Assembly (NCBI GenBank): GCA_051872335.1
Contig: JBJEDT010000018.1
Coordinates: 1 to 36,536 of the forward strand
Reading direction: 5' to 3'
Origin: SUG2458 sp051872335
GTDB lineage: Bacteria > Bacillota_I > Bacilli_A > RFN20 > CAG-826
Length of the DNA stretch: 36,536 nucleotides
Shown: positions 24,406 to 33,346 of the stretch, piece by piece
Layout of the letters: each line of letters opens with the position of its first letter
Position numbering within the stretch: position 1 is the stretch's first letter
The notes under the pieces: model-generated
Databases searched by the model: none
The model's input: the letters and a program-made list of their open reading frames with translations, nothing else
Told to the model about the DNA's origin: nothing
Position numbers and translations under genes: made by a program

Positions 24406-26443
24406 CTAATTCAACCTCCAAATCTCCAGCAAAGACTTGTGAATCTTTACCTAAAGCACCTGGAATAATTGAGAATGTATTTGAAATACCATCTTGAGCA
24501 TCTCTCCATGGTAATTTAGTAACAGAAGATAATGAAGCAACAGCACCATGATTATCACGTCCATGCATTGGGTTAGCACCAGGAGCAAATGGTTGACCTG
24601 CTTTACGTCCATCTGGAGTTGAGCCTGTAGCTTTACCATAAACAATATTTGATGTAATTGTTAGAATTGATGTAGTTGGGATACCACGACGATATGTATG
24701 ATGTCCTCTAACATAATTCATAAAGATATGGACAACATCGTGAGCAATCATATCAACTCTATCATCATCATTACCATATTTAGGGAAATCGCCTTCAACT
24801 TCATAATCAACAACTAATCCAGTCTCATCACGAATTGTTTTAACTTTAGCGTATTTAATAGCACTTAATGAGTCAGCAACAACTGATAAACCTGCAATAC
24901 CTGTTGCAAACCATCTTGTTACTTTTCTATCGTGTAAAGCCATTTGAATCTTTTCATAACAATATTTATCATGCATATAGTGAATGATATTTAAAGCATT
25001 AACATAAACACCTGCTAACCATTTCATCATATCTCTAAATTTTGACATAACATCATCATAATCAAGGTATTCAGAAGTTACAGGACGGAACTTAGGTCCA
25101 ACTTGTTTTTTAGAAACTTCATCAATACCACCGTTAATTGCATATAATAAACATTTTGCAAGGTTTGCTCTTGCACCAAAGAATTGCATTTCTTTACCAA
25201 CTCTCATTGATGAAACACAACATGCAATTGCATAATCATCACCATGAGTTACTCTCATTAAATCATCATTTTCATATTGGATTGATGATGAAGTAATAGA
25301 AATACGTGCACAGAATTTCTTAAAGTTAGTTGGTAATCTTTTTGACCATAAAACTGTTAAGTTAGGTTCTGGTGCAGCACCTAGGTTATCTAAAGTATGT
25401 AAGTAACGATATGACATCTTTGTAACCATATGACGTCCATCAATACCAACACCACCAATAGATTCAGTTACCCATGTTGGGTCACCTGAGAATAAATCGT
25501 TATATTCAGGAGTACGTGCAAATTTAACACATCTTAACTTCATAATGAAGTGATCAACAAATTCTTGGATTTGTTCTTCTGTAAATGTACCATTCTTTAA
25601 ATCACGTTCAGCATAAATATCAATAAATGTTGAAGTACGACCAAGTGACATAGCAGCACCATTTTGTTCTTTAACAGCTGCTAGATAACCCATATATGTC
25701 CATTGAATAGCTTCTTGAACATTTTGTGCAGGTCTTCTTAAATCAAATCCATAGATTTCTCCTAATTTGATTAATTCATATAAAGCACGAATTTGTTCAC
25801 TTAATTCTTCTCTTTCTCTAATAACCTCGCCAGACATATCCATACGAGTATTACGTTTTTGAGCTTCTTTATTTTCGATTAATTTATCAACACCATATAA
25901 AGCAACACGACGATAGTCACCAATAATTCTTCCACGACCATATGCATCTGGTAAGCCAGTAATAATATGACTTGATCTACATGCTCTCATTTCTTCATTA
26001 TATACATCAAAAACACCAGCATTATGTGTCTTTCTATGAACTGTATAGAATTCTTTTAGTTGTGGATCAATTTGATATCCATAAGCTGCACATGCTTTTT
26101 CAGCAACTCTAATACCACCATAAACTTGTAAAGAACGTTTAAATGGTTTATCTGTTTGGAAACCAACAATTGTTTCTAAATCCTTATTTAAGTATCCAGC
26201 TGCATGTGAAGTAATTGTAGATACAACATCTGTATCCATATCAAGAACGCCACCTTTTGCACGTTCTTGAGCTGTTAAGTCCATAACTTGAGCCCATAAT
26301 TTGTTAGTTGCTTCAGTAGGTCCAACTAAGAAACTATCATCACCATCATAAGGTGTGTAATTCTTTTGAATGAAATCTCTAACATTAATTTCTAGATTCC
26401 ATAAGCCAGGAGTAAATCCTTCCCATTCTTTTTTTAATTCCAT
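24386..26443 (-). CDS. pflB: Pyruvate formate-lyase catalytic body, lacking its glycyl-radical domain
   Basis: A 685-residue protein covering the PFL barrel: it cleaves pyruvate with CoA to acetyl-CoA and formate. The active-site pair is Cys408-Cys409 in ACCVSSMRVGKEMQFFGAR, and substrate-binding arginines lie in the RACRSSHIITGLPDAYGRGR region (153-172). Ordinary PFL is about 750-760 residues; this one stops at ELDGFKEE, exactly where the linker and glycyl-radical domain would begin. The missing part is encoded by the 83-residue gene downstream. The ending is a natural stop, not a simple frameshift, because the downstream domain has its own start, ribosome site and new N-terminus. AAGGAG precedes ATG 26443. 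It is the first gene of pfl body - 80-residue protein - radical domain - pflA. Confidence 0.93.
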   Translation of the reverse strand: MELKKEWEGFTPGLWNLEINVRDFIQKNYTPYDGDDSFLVGPTEATNKLWAQVMDLTAQERAKGGVLDMDTDVVSTITSHAAGYLNKDLETIVGFQTDKPFKRSLQVYGGIRVAEKACAAYGYQIDPQLKEFYTVHRKTHNAGVFDVYNEEMRACRSSHIITGLPDAYGRGRIIGDYRRVALYGVDKLIENKEAQKRNTRMDMSGEVIREREELSEQIRALYELIKLGEIYGFDLRRPAQNVQEAIQWTYMGYLAAVKEQNGAAMSLGRTSTFIDIYAERDLKNGTFTEEQIQEFVDHFIMKLRCVKFARTPEYNDLFSGDPTWVTESIGGVGIDGRHMVTKMSYRYLHTLDNLGAAPEPNLTVLWSKRLPTNFKKFCARISITSSSIQYENDDLMRVTHGDDYAIACCVSSMRVGKEMQFFGARANLAKCLLYAINGGIDEVSKKQVGPKFRPVTSEYLDYDDVMSKFRDMMKWLAGVYVNALNIIHYMHDKYCYEKIQMALHDRKVTRWFATGIAGLSVVADSLSAIKYAKVKTIRDETGLVVDYEVEGDFPKYGNDDDRVDMIAHDVVHIFMNYVRGHHTYRRGIPTTSILTITSNIVYGKATGSTPDGRKAGQPFAPGANPMHGRDNHGAVASLSSVTKLPWRDAQDGISNTFSIIPGALGKDSQVFAGDLEVELDGFKEE

Positions 26444-26744
26444 AATTTGTTTCTCCTTATCTAATCGTTAGTTACAACGCCATTGTAAATTATGCACATA
26501 GAAATAAAAAATGCAAGAATTATACATAAAATTACTTTATGATAATGCTTACATCACAAAAATTTTAATAAAATATATAATATTTTATTTCGTATAAAGT
26601 TTTTAAGCAAAATAGATATTTTCTTTAGCATATAATATAGACTAGTAATTCCTTATAAATTTAATTAAAATTTTCATATCAGATATATTTTGTGTTTTAA
26701 AACTAATTAGATACACAATTAAAATCTAAATTTTAAATATAAAA
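26444..26744 (-). promoter_or_regulatory. Long AT-rich leader/promoter region of the pfl operon
   Basis: No gene seen between the pfl start and the gap terminator. Two promoter-like pairs read toward pfl on the minus strand: TTGCAT (26511-26516) with CATAAT (26489-26494), and a TATAAT at 26519-26524. Upstream is a perfect AT-only inverted repeat AATAAAATAT/ATATTTTATT (26567-26589). I could not identify a Rex, FNR or cre site. Confidence 0.35.
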
Positions 26745-26770
26745 AAACGGATATGTCGTCATATCCGTTT
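26740..26770 (-). terminator. Terminator of gap
   Basis: Perfect 11-bp stem AAACGGATATG (26745-26755) / CATATCCGTTT (26760-26770), loop TCGT, followed on the minus strand by a seven-base T-run. Confidence 0.92.
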
Positions 26771-26784
26771 GTTTTAATAAATAA

Positions 26785-27816
26785 TTAGCAGTTTTCTGCG
26801 AAGTATTTAATTGTACGAACCATTTGTGATGTGTATGAGTTTTCGTTGTCATACCATGAAACAACTTGAACTTCAAATAATCCGTCTTCAACTTTATTAA
26901 CCATTGTTTGAGTTGCATCAAATAATGATCCGTATGTCATACCAATGATATCTGAAGAAACTAATTGTTCTTCTGTGTATCCGTATGAAGCATTTGCTAC
27001 TGATTTCATATATGCATTAACATCTGCTGGTGTTAAGTTTTCTGCTTTAACAACTGCAAATAATAATGTTGTTGAACCTGTAGGAACTGGTACACGTTGA
27101 GCTGAACCGATTAATTTACCATTTAATTCTGGAATAACTAATCCGATAGCTTTAGCAGCACCTGTTGAGTTAGGAACAATATTAACTGCAGCAGCACGTG
27201 CTCTTCTTAAATCACCTTTACGGTGTGGTCCATCTAATACCATTTGGTCACCTGTATAAGCGTGAACTGTTAACATAATACCTGATTGGATTTCTGCTAA
27301 GTCGTTTAATGCTTTAGCCATTGGAGCTAAGCAGTTTGTTGTACATGAAGCTGCAGAAATAATTTGATCTTCAGCTGTTAATGTTTCATGGTTAACACCA
27401 TAAACGATAGTTTTTAAATCTTTACCTGCTGGAGCTGAAATAACAACTTTCTTAGCACCTGCATTGATGTGAGCTTGTGATTTTTCTTTTGAGCAGTAGA
27501 AACCTGTACATTCTAATACTACATCTACACCTAATTCTCCCCATGGGCAGTTATTAGCATCTTTTTCTGCATAGATTCTAATTTTGTGTCCATCGACTTT
27601 AATCCAGCCTTCTGCTTCATCATCTGCTGAAACTTCAACTTTATCTGCTAAAGCATATCTTCCTTGAGCTGAATCGTACTTTAATAAGTGAGCAAGCATT
27701 TTTGGGCTTGTTAAATCATTGATTGCAACGATTTCATAACCTTCAGCACCGAACATTTGTCTAAAAGCTAAACGTCCAATACGTCCGAAACCATTGATAG
27801 CTACTTTTACTGACAT
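26785..27816 (-). CDS. gap: Glyceraldehyde-3-phosphate dehydrogenase, NAD type
   Basis: A 343-residue glycolytic enzyme converting glyceraldehyde-3-phosphate to 1,3-bisphosphoglycerate. INGFGRIGRL (7-16) is the dinucleotide-binding loop and Asp34 in AINDL fits NAD preference. The catalytic Cys158 is in SAASCTTNC and the partner His185 in MLTVHAYTGDQ; PHRKGDLRRARAAAVNIVP binds phosphate. AGGAGG precedes ATG 27816. It is monocistronic between two clear terminators, and its codon choice looks like that of a highly expressed gene. A cre-like site lies about 95 bases upstream, suggesting CcpA-type carbon control. Confidence 0.97.
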   Translation of the reverse strand: MSVKVAINGFGRIGRLAFRQMFGAEGYEIVAINDLTSPKMLAHLLKYDSAQGRYALADKVEVSADDEAEGWIKVDGHKIRIYAEKDANNCPWGELGVDVVLECTGFYCSKEKSQAHINAGAKKVVISAPAGKDLKTIVYGVNHETLTAEDQIISAASCTTNCLAPMAKALNDLAEIQSGIMLTVHAYTGDQMVLDGPHRKGDLRRARAAAVNIVPNSTGAAKAIGLVIPELNGKLIGSAQRVPVPTGSTTLLFAVVKAENLTPADVNAYMKSVANASYGYTEEQLVSSDIIGMTYGSLFDATQTMVNKVEDGLFEVQVVSWYDNENSYTSQMVRTIKYFAENC

Positions 27817-27907
27817 TCTTTTTTCCTCCTGTAATTTAGCTTGTTTTGCAACACCTATATTTTACTATATTTTTTTCAAAAATAAAGTAAATTAACACAA
27901 CAAAATA

Positions 27908-27923
27908 ATGAAAACGTTTAAAT
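27908..27923. promoter_or_regulatory. cre-like site upstream of gap
   Basis: ATGAAAACGTTTAAAT fits the catabolite-response consensus WTGNNARCGNWWWCAW except for A in place of the final C. It lies about 92 bases upstream of the gap start codon. One mismatch and AT-richness keep this tentative. Confidence 0.4.
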
Positions 27924-27930
27924 TTTCAAA

Positions 27931-27978
27931 ATAAAAAGAAATCAGTAATCAAAATAGTAATTTTTTACTGATTTCTTT
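27931..27978 (-). terminator. Terminator after the 500-residue protein gene
   Basis: 14-bp stem AAAGAAATCAGTAA (27935-27948) / TTACTGATTTCTTT (27965-27978), 16-base loop, followed on the minus strand by TTTTAT. Confidence 0.75.
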
Positions 27979-27996
27979 GATAAATTAACAATAAAA

Positions 27997-29499
27997 TTAT
28001 TTATTTTCTTCCCGACTACGTTCTTTAAGTTCTAATTCATCAACTTTTTCTTCAAGAACTTTGACACGAATTTTTAACTCATCTATTACCAGATATAAGT
28101 CGTTTAATTTCTTTAATAAACGTCCATAAGATTCATTCTGTATTGCCAATGCTTCATCAGCTTTTTTCTTATCTTCAATGAACTTGATAATTAGATTAAT
28201 AGTATCCACTATTCGATTACGAACATTTTGACTTTTCTCTTTTAATAAGTAGTGAAGGTTATCAAATTCCTCTAAAATAGTTTGAGCATCATTTAAGTTA
28301 CCTTCGTGAGGGTTTTCATCATTATAAATAACTTCGATAGCATCACTAATTTTTTGAACACGTGGATCAATAGGTATCAAAAGATCAAAAATTAAATTTA
28401 GTATTTCATCTTTATTTTCATATTCAAAAGGAAGTGTATTTTCATTAATTGTAATGATATTTTCTAGATTTTTATTTCTACTTATATGAGCAAAAACCAT
28501 ATTATCATGATGCTCAACTTTAAAAAGTACCCCTCTATCAATATCTTCAATTAAAATATGTTTATCAAACTCTAAAAGTTTTTCACATAATTCATCATAT
28601 AATTTTGTTTGACTTTCAAAGAATGAATCTTGAATTTTATGACCTAAACTATAGAATTCATCCTCTAATAATTCATATAAACGATTTAAATTGTTCTTGT
28701 TGTATGCTTTATTTAATAATTCATTATTAATGAAATATGAAATATTAAGCACACCACTCTTTTTAACTCTAAATTCTAAAACATCACGATTTTCACCATT
28801 AAATGTTATAACGTGCGAGTTATTAGCTTCACGATATTGACCTACATATGTAAACTTTAAAAAATCACGTATCTTTTGTAAAATAGGAATAAGTTCGTCA
28901 TAATTATAATTACGGTAAAAGATAGTTGAATACATAATATGTTCACGCATATCATCATAATTTTCAGATTCAAAAACATATGATTGATAAACATTTTCAT
29001 CTACTTTAAACAAATGCTGAGGCATTGTTAAAATTAATTTTTTATCTTCTTCACGTTCTGTTATTTTAAATATTTGAACATCATTAACATAGCAAATAAA
29101 AGCATCATCTAAATCTTCATAACGAGAAATTTCATTTAATTCCATTGCTTTTAAAATAAATGTTCTCATAGAAGCATCCATCTTTGCAACTAAACCATTA
29201 CGGTTCATATATGATTCAAATATTAAAGCACGTAATCTATCTAAAATTACTTTTCTATTTTTAGTTGTGTCTTCTGCCATGTACTCATAGGTACTATCTT
29301 CAGAATGTTCTTTAATACGGAAACTTAAAGGATCAGAAAAAGTAAAATAAAACAAGTTAACTTCATTTCTATTTTTGAAGTTCATACACCAGTCTTCAGT
29401 TTCAATAATCATATCAGGATCCATTTTCTTTATCTCAGCAAGATAAAAGTAAATCGCTTTTTGAACTGCTGGTGATACTGGTCTAATTTGAACAGCCAT
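27997..29499 (-). CDS. Unrecognised 500-residue protein with repeated beta-alpha modules and C-terminal coiled coil
   Basis: No family recognised. It is soluble, acidic, and lacks a signal peptide or membrane segment. Four modules of roughly 100-120 residues seem to repeat, each a few short strands followed by an amphipathic helix. Helix ends are RKVILDRLRALIFES (about 82-96), LIPILQKIRDFLKFT (about 204-218), LNRLYELLEDEFYS (about 270-283) and KDEILNLIFDLLIP (about 366-379). Strand segments such as FYFTFSDPLSFRIKE and DVLEFRVKKSGVLNISYF look alike. Residues about 405-500 are helical, with a heptad coiled coil at 460-497. This resembles proteins built of YbjN or chaperone-like modules, but I cannot assign one. 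AAGGAGG precedes ATG 29499; a separate terminator follows. Confidence 0.75.
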   Translation of the reverse strand: MAVQIRPVSPAVQKAIYFYLAEIKKMDPDMIIETEDWCMNFKNRNEVNLFYFTFSDPLSFRIKEHSEDSTYEYMAEDTTKNRKVILDRLRALIFESYMNRNGLVAKMDASMRTFILKAMELNEISRYEDLDDAFICYVNDVQIFKITEREEDKKLILTMPQHLFKVDENVYQSYVFESENYDDMREHIMYSTIFYRNYNYDELIPILQKIRDFLKFTYVGQYREANNSHVITFNGENRDVLEFRVKKSGVLNISYFINNELLNKAYNKNNLNRLYELLEDEFYSLGHKIQDSFFESQTKLYDELCEKLLEFDKHILIEDIDRGVLFKVEHHDNMVFAHISRNKNLENIITINENTLPFEYENKDEILNLIFDLLIPIDPRVQKISDAIEVIYNDENPHEGNLNDAQTILEEFDNLHYLLKEKSQNVRNRIVDTINLIIKFIEDKKKADEALAIQNESYGRLLKKLNDLYLVIDELKIRVKVLEEKVDELELKERSREENK

Positions 29500-29529
29500 A
29501 CTTTTCCTCCTTTACGTCTATTTATTTAA

Positions 29530-30705
29530 TTATACCTTAAAATCTCCATCTTTGATTAAATTAAATTTTCTAAATAATAAATCTATAAAGAAAACTAATA
29601 CACCAGGTAGAATAATTTGAAGTCCAAAGATTCCAACCCATGTTTGCCATGCTCCTACTCCCATAGTAGAAATAGTTCCAATTTGGCCTACTAATCCTGC
29701 TGTTCCCATACCTGCAGAACTACCCATACAACCTAATTTTAAAACACATGTTGATATAGGTCCAAGTATTGCACTAGCAATAATAGTTGGTAGCCAAATA
29801 ATTGGTTTCTTTAATATGTTTTTAAATTGTAACATTGATGTTCCAATACCAATTGATATTACCATACCAATATTATTATCTTTTCTAGATTGTATTGCAA
29901 AACCTATCATTTGTGTTGAACAGCCAACGACTGCAGCACCAGAAGCTAAAAGTAATCCAGGACCTGTTCCAGTAAAAATCATAGCAGCTATTGCAGCACT
30001 AGATATTGGTGCTGTTAAAGCCATACCCATAACGACAGCAATGATAATACCCATAAAGAAAGGTTGAGCAAGAGTTGCTTTATCAACGATATATTGAATT
30101 CCATATGTTACATAAATTGCTGGATATCTAATTAAAATTGAAAATATCATTGCAATTACTGTACCAAATAAATGAACAATCAAAATATCTACTGGAGTCT
30201 TTTTTCTTAACACTAAATCCATTAATAAAACAGTAATAATGACAACAATATAAATCGTTAATGGATCACCAATTTTCATTCCATCAGCAGTAAAATTATC
30301 TGTTACAAATTTCGTGGTTAAAGAAAAGTAACTAGCTATCTCACCTACAGAAGCTAAAACAATTGTTTTTAAAGTATCTTTCTTTAGACTTAAAGCAATA
30401 CCAGCACCAATGCCAGCACCAGTTAATACTTGCAAACAATAGGCAACACTAGAAAAAGCCGTGCCAACATAATCAAATACAGTAGTTCCAATTGATTTAA
30501 ATAAAGTTCCTAACGTCCCTAAAATAGTACCAATAATTAAAGTAGCAAATAAACCATATGCCATTCCATTTAATGTCGTTATAAAAAAATCTAAAATCTT
30601 TTTTGATTTCTTTTCTCTTTTTGGTTCTTCATTATTAATTTGTTCGGTTTGTTCATTAACTTGTTCATTAATAATATTTTCTTCTTGTTTTACTGTATCT
30701 TCCAT
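29530..30705 (-). CDS. PTS_EIIC_2-like membrane permease
   Basis: A 391-residue protein: an acidic/Gln-rich cytoplasmic N-terminus (1-30), then about nine or ten membrane segments. The glycine-rich stretches LTGAGIGAGIALSL, ASVGEIASYFSLTTKFVT and GCMGSSAGMGTAGLVGQIG are characteristic of the EIIC family called PTS_EIIC_2. There are no EIIA or EIIB domains and none encoded nearby, so phosphotransfer is unproven. The substrate is unknown. ATG 30705 is preferred over an in-frame ATG at 30825: GAGGT lies eight bases before it, and the longer version would cover the terminator of the preceding gene. Confidence 0.75.
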   Translation of the reverse strand: MEDTVKQEENIINEQVNEQTEQINNEEPKREKKSKKILDFFITTLNGMAYGLFATLIIGTILGTLGTLFKSIGTTVFDYVGTAFSSVAYCLQVLTGAGIGAGIALSLKKDTLKTIVLASVGEIASYFSLTTKFVTDNFTADGMKIGDPLTIYIVVIITVLLMDLVLRKKTPVDILIVHLFGTVIAMIFSILIRYPAIYVTYGIQYIVDKATLAQPFFMGIIIAVVMGMALTAPISSAAIAAMIFTGTGPGLLLASGAAVVGCSTQMIGFAIQSRKDNNIGMVISIGIGTSMLQFKNILKKPIIWLPTIIASAILGPISTCVLKLGCMGSSAGMGTAGLVGQIGTISTMGVGAWQTWVGIFGLQIILPGVLVFFIDLLFRKFNLIKDGDFKV

Positions 30706-30760
30706 ATTCAATACCTCATTAATAATATTTATATTAATCCATAATAACAGAAATGTAAAA

Positions 30761-30797
30761 GAAAAAATGCTTATTATCAATAAGATAACAAGCATTT
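30761..30797 (-). terminator. Terminator after the 234-residue membrane protein gene
   Basis: 14-bp stem AAATGCTTATTATC (30765-30778) / GATAACAAGCATTT (30784-30797) with one wobble pair on the minus transcript and loop of five, followed by a T-run on that strand. Confidence 0.8.
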
Positions 30798-30805
30798 GAA
30801 ATCCT

Positions 30806-31510
30806 TTATTCTTTTTCAGAATCATTTTCAGTTTCTAAATTTTCTTCTTTAGAAACTTCATTTCCTTCTTCAATTTTTTCTTTAGTTTCTTCTTCTACTT
30901 CAATAGGAGTTACTTCTTCAGTTATTTCTTCTTTTTGTTTTTTATTCTTCTTACTAGTTTCTTTACTTTCTTTTGGTTCATCTTTTCTAATTAAATAAAC
31001 TGATAATAAAATTAGAAGAACACCTAAAACGATAATAAAACAAGAAATAACATATTCAAGAGCAATATCACTAAGTGGTTTAACAAATATAGCTGTACCT
31101 AATGTTAATAAAACAATTGTAAATAGACCGTCTTTAATAGTAAATTTCTTATTACTATCTCCACTATAGATATGTCTAAAGACATCACATACTCCTTTGA
31201 GCCACAATGCAATAGCTAATAAATGACAAGCACTTAAGAATTCAAATTCTTGAACATCAGAGATAATAGATACTACACCAAGAACTAAGTAAACAAATAA
31301 TTCACAAATAGAAATAATCTTTCCAACTTTGTTTAACTCTTTAATAAATAAAGAACTTACGATTAAATAAATAAGTAATAATGTTCCAGCAATAATACCT
31401 AGTATTTGATCAAACCATCCTGTTAAAGCAGGAAGTAATAAGATACCACCTACACAAAAGATTGAACCTAATATAATGTAAAGAATTTTATCAAATCTAA
31501 ATCTTTTCAT
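30806..31510 (-). CDS. Six-helix membrane protein with acidic/lysine-rich tail (HdeD/DUF308-like)
   Basis: A 234-residue protein with six hydrophobic helices (about 8-28, 34-54, 62-82, 88-105, 127-145, 149-170) in three hairpins, the layout of HdeD/DUF308 proteins. The rest (about 171-234) is a highly charged cytoplasmic tail of Lys then Glu blocks, of low complexity. Family assignment is from topology and the GSIFCVGGILLL-type first helix and is only moderate. GGGGGAT precedes ATG 31510. It is 16 bases downstream of the helical protein gene, so those two form an operon closed by the terminator at 30761-30797. Function unknown. Confidence 0.7.
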   Translation of the reverse strand: MKRFRFDKILYIILGSIFCVGGILLLPALTGWFDQILGIIAGTLLLIYLIVSSLFIKELNKVGKIISICELFVYLVLGVVSIISDVQEFEFLSACHLLAIALWLKGVCDVFRHIYSGDSNKKFTIKDGLFTIVLLTLGTAIFVKPLSDIALEYVISCFIIVLGVLLILLSVYLIRKDEPKESKETSKKNKKQKEEITEEVTPIEVEEETKEKIEEGNEVSKEENLETENDSEKE

Positions 31511-31526
31511 ATTTTATCCCCCTAAA

Positions 31527-32366
31527 TTAGTTTTTACTCTTTTTTAACATTTCTTCTTGCAATGTATATAATTCCTTCATTAGTGGTGCAAAATTATTCA
31601 TATATTCAATTGATAATTCTTTTGTTGTATCAATTAGTTGACGACGAATTCTTAAACTATATTCAGCTAATGTTTCATTTTGTGGAAAAGGTTTACCACC
31701 GGAAAAAGTCATAAAGACATCATTCATAGCATGAATTTCTGCAACAATTCTAACATCATCACTATGTAAAGCTTTTCCAACATACAAATATAAATCCATT
31801 AAATCCTTTGTATTTTGTAAACATTCTTCTGAAGCTTCTTTAGTATTCAATTCAGTACTATGTTTAATTTCGTTATACTTATAAAAACATTTTTCAATTA
31901 AAACATAAAGCAATAAGTTTACACATGATAATGTATATTGCTTTAACGTATATGCTAATTCTTTAGCTTCTTCTTCTAAAAGATTTGCTTTTTGATATGC
32001 CTCAATATGTTGATCAACCATAGGTAAAAGAACTATTAATTCATTAATTACTTCTTTTACAACACGAATGTCATATTCATGCTTAACCACAACTTTTCCA
32101 TCTATAACATCTAAATATTTTTCTTTTTCAAATAAGAATTCATAAAAAGCTAATGCACCATCACGGAACTTCTTACCTGCTTCACCATTCTTTTCCATAA
32201 CGTTATTAATAGGTGACTTAACTTGCATTTCCATCTTTAAACTGTGTTTTTGATCTTCGTATAAATTTTTTAATTGGCCAGGTTCATATAATATATAACA
32301 TCCTAAATCTCTAACCATTGATACATAATAAGAGAAATCAACAATTGTTTGTGTACTATAATTCAT
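31527..32366 (-). CDS. Unrecognised helical cytoplasmic protein
   Basis: A 279-residue protein, almost entirely alpha-helical by residue pattern, without signal peptide or confident membrane segment (one stretch at about 148-162, CVNLLLYVLIEKCFY, is hydrophobic). No family recognised and no catalytic motif seen. AAGGAGG precedes ATG 32366. It is the first gene of a two-gene unit with the six-helix membrane protein (16-nt gap), so it may act at the membrane with it. The helices with regularly spaced Leu and acidic residues could be a scaffold or regulator. Confidence 0.7.
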   Translation of the reverse strand: MNYSTQTIVDFSYYVSMVRDLGCYILYEPGQLKNLYEDQKHSLKMEMQVKSPINNVMEKNGEAGKKFRDGALAFYEFLFEKEKYLDVIDGKVVVKHEYDIRVVKEVINELIVLLPMVDQHIEAYQKANLLEEEAKELAYTLKQYTLSCVNLLLYVLIEKCFYKYNEIKHSTELNTKEASEECLQNTKDLMDLYLYVGKALHSDDVRIVAEIHAMNDVFMTFSGGKPFPQNETLAEYSLRIRRQLIDTTKELSIEYMNNFAPLMKELYTLQEEMLKKSKN

Positions 32367-32446
32367 AATTTAACCTCCTTATAAATCTTTATTATTTTAT
32401 CATTATAACCAATAAAAATAAATAATTCTTTTTTTACTACTCTTAC

Positions 32447-32476
32447 ATAATAAAAGAGTGAGCTAAAGTCACTCTT
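32447..32476 (-). terminator. Terminator of the metNIQ operon
   Basis: 8-bp stem AAGAGTGA (32454-32461) / TCACTCTT (32469-32476), loop of seven, followed on the minus strand by TTTTATTAT; just past the metQ stop. Confidence 0.75.
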
Positions 32477-32489
32477 AAATTGTTAATCC

Positions 32490-33344
32490 TTAATCTTCTA
32501 AAAGGTTAACATAATGATATAAAACTGATTCACCAAATGTTGATTCAATATATGTTTTAACACTTGCATCTCCTAAAGCTTCAACAAGAGCTTTAATTTT
32601 TGGAGAATCAACATTTGTCTTTTTACACGCAATAATGTTTGCTCTTTCATCAATTAATTCATTTGATGCTTTCTCACCAAATACAATACGAGTAGATAAA
32701 TCATCTAAACCAGTAAGAGCTGTATTTCCTGGAATTACACCAAAATCATAATCTGGTAATGAAGCACATAAATATGTTTCTTGAATACAAGTTAATGTAC
32801 ATTCACTATAACTAGCAGTGAAAGTCACACAACTATTTGGATTATTTGTATCAAAGTTTACAAAATTACCATTTTCATCATAGTTTGAATCATTGATTGT
32901 TAAAACATCATAACTTGCTAGTAATAGTAATGCTCTTTCGATATTTGAAACATCATTGACAATTTCAATAGAATCACCATTTGATAATGTTTTATCAGAA
33001 GTATCAGATGCGTATAAACATAACTTTTCGTAGTGAACTTTTGCTGCAGCAACTAATTCTTTATCTCCCGTTAAATTATTTGCATTTAAATAAGGGATAT
33101 GTTGGAAATAGTTAGCATCATATTCATCATGAGCAACTGCATCATTTTGTAATGTCCAATCTAAAACACTAACTTTTAATTTATAACCTTGTTCTTCTAA
33201 TAAAGGTGCAACTGCTTCATTTAAAATTTTTGCATGTGGAAGTTCAGATGCTGCAACAGTTATGGTATGAGCATCATCTCCACATGATGTAAGTGAACCT
33301 GCTAATAATAGGCTTCCTAATAAGATAACATTTAATTTTTTCAT
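32490..33344 (-). CDS. metQ: Methionine ABC transporter substrate-binding lipoprotein
   Basis: A 284-residue NlpA-family lipoprotein. The signal peptide (1-20) ends in lipobox LTSC with the lipidated Cys21. The mature start ITVAASELPHAKILNEAVAPL is typical of MetQ, and NAVAHDEYDANYFQHIPYL-like spacing (about 67-85) is the ligand-cleft region; the family binds methionine outside the membrane and delivers it to MetNI. AAGGAG precedes ATG 33344, two bases after metI. With metI, metN and a Met T-box in front, a methionine role is secure as far as sequence goes. Confidence 0.93.
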   Translation of the reverse strand: MKKLNVILLGSLLLAGSLTSCGDDAHTITVAASELPHAKILNEAVAPLLEEQGYKLKVSVLDWTLQNDAVAHDEYDANYFQHIPYLNANNLTGDKELVAAAKVHYEKLCLYASDTSDKTLSNGDSIEIVNDVSNIERALLLLASYDVLTINDSNYDENGNFVNFDTNNPNSCVTFTASYSECTLTCIQETYLCASLPDYDFGVIPGNTALTGLDDLSTRIVFGEKASNELIDERANIIACKKTNVDSPKIKALVEALGDASVKTYIESTFGESVLYHYVNLLED

Positions 33345-33346
33345 TT

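Noticed and set aside
24451..24645. Small minus-strand ORF inside the PFL gene
   Set aside because: Shadow frame of the highly conserved PFL coding sequence, with no ribosome site.
24163..26443. Split PFL explained as a single sequencing frameshift
   Set aside because: The three ORFs each have their own ribosome site, and the radical-domain gene carries a new N-terminus plus a repeated LLDG motif, which a single indel cannot create.
26530..26560. FNR/CRP-like site in the pfl leader (TGTGA...TCATA)
   Set aside because: The half-sites are 11 bases apart instead of the required spacing and the right arm is imperfect.
26567..26589. AT-only palindrome as a defined regulator site
   Set aside because: It is perfect for 10 bp per arm but composed solely of A and T in AT-rich DNA; no known regulator consensus fits.
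30706..30825. 40-residue N-terminal extension of the PTS_EIIC_2-like protein
   Set aside because: It would translate through the terminator hairpin of the preceding gene and lacks a ribosome site; ATG 30705 has one.
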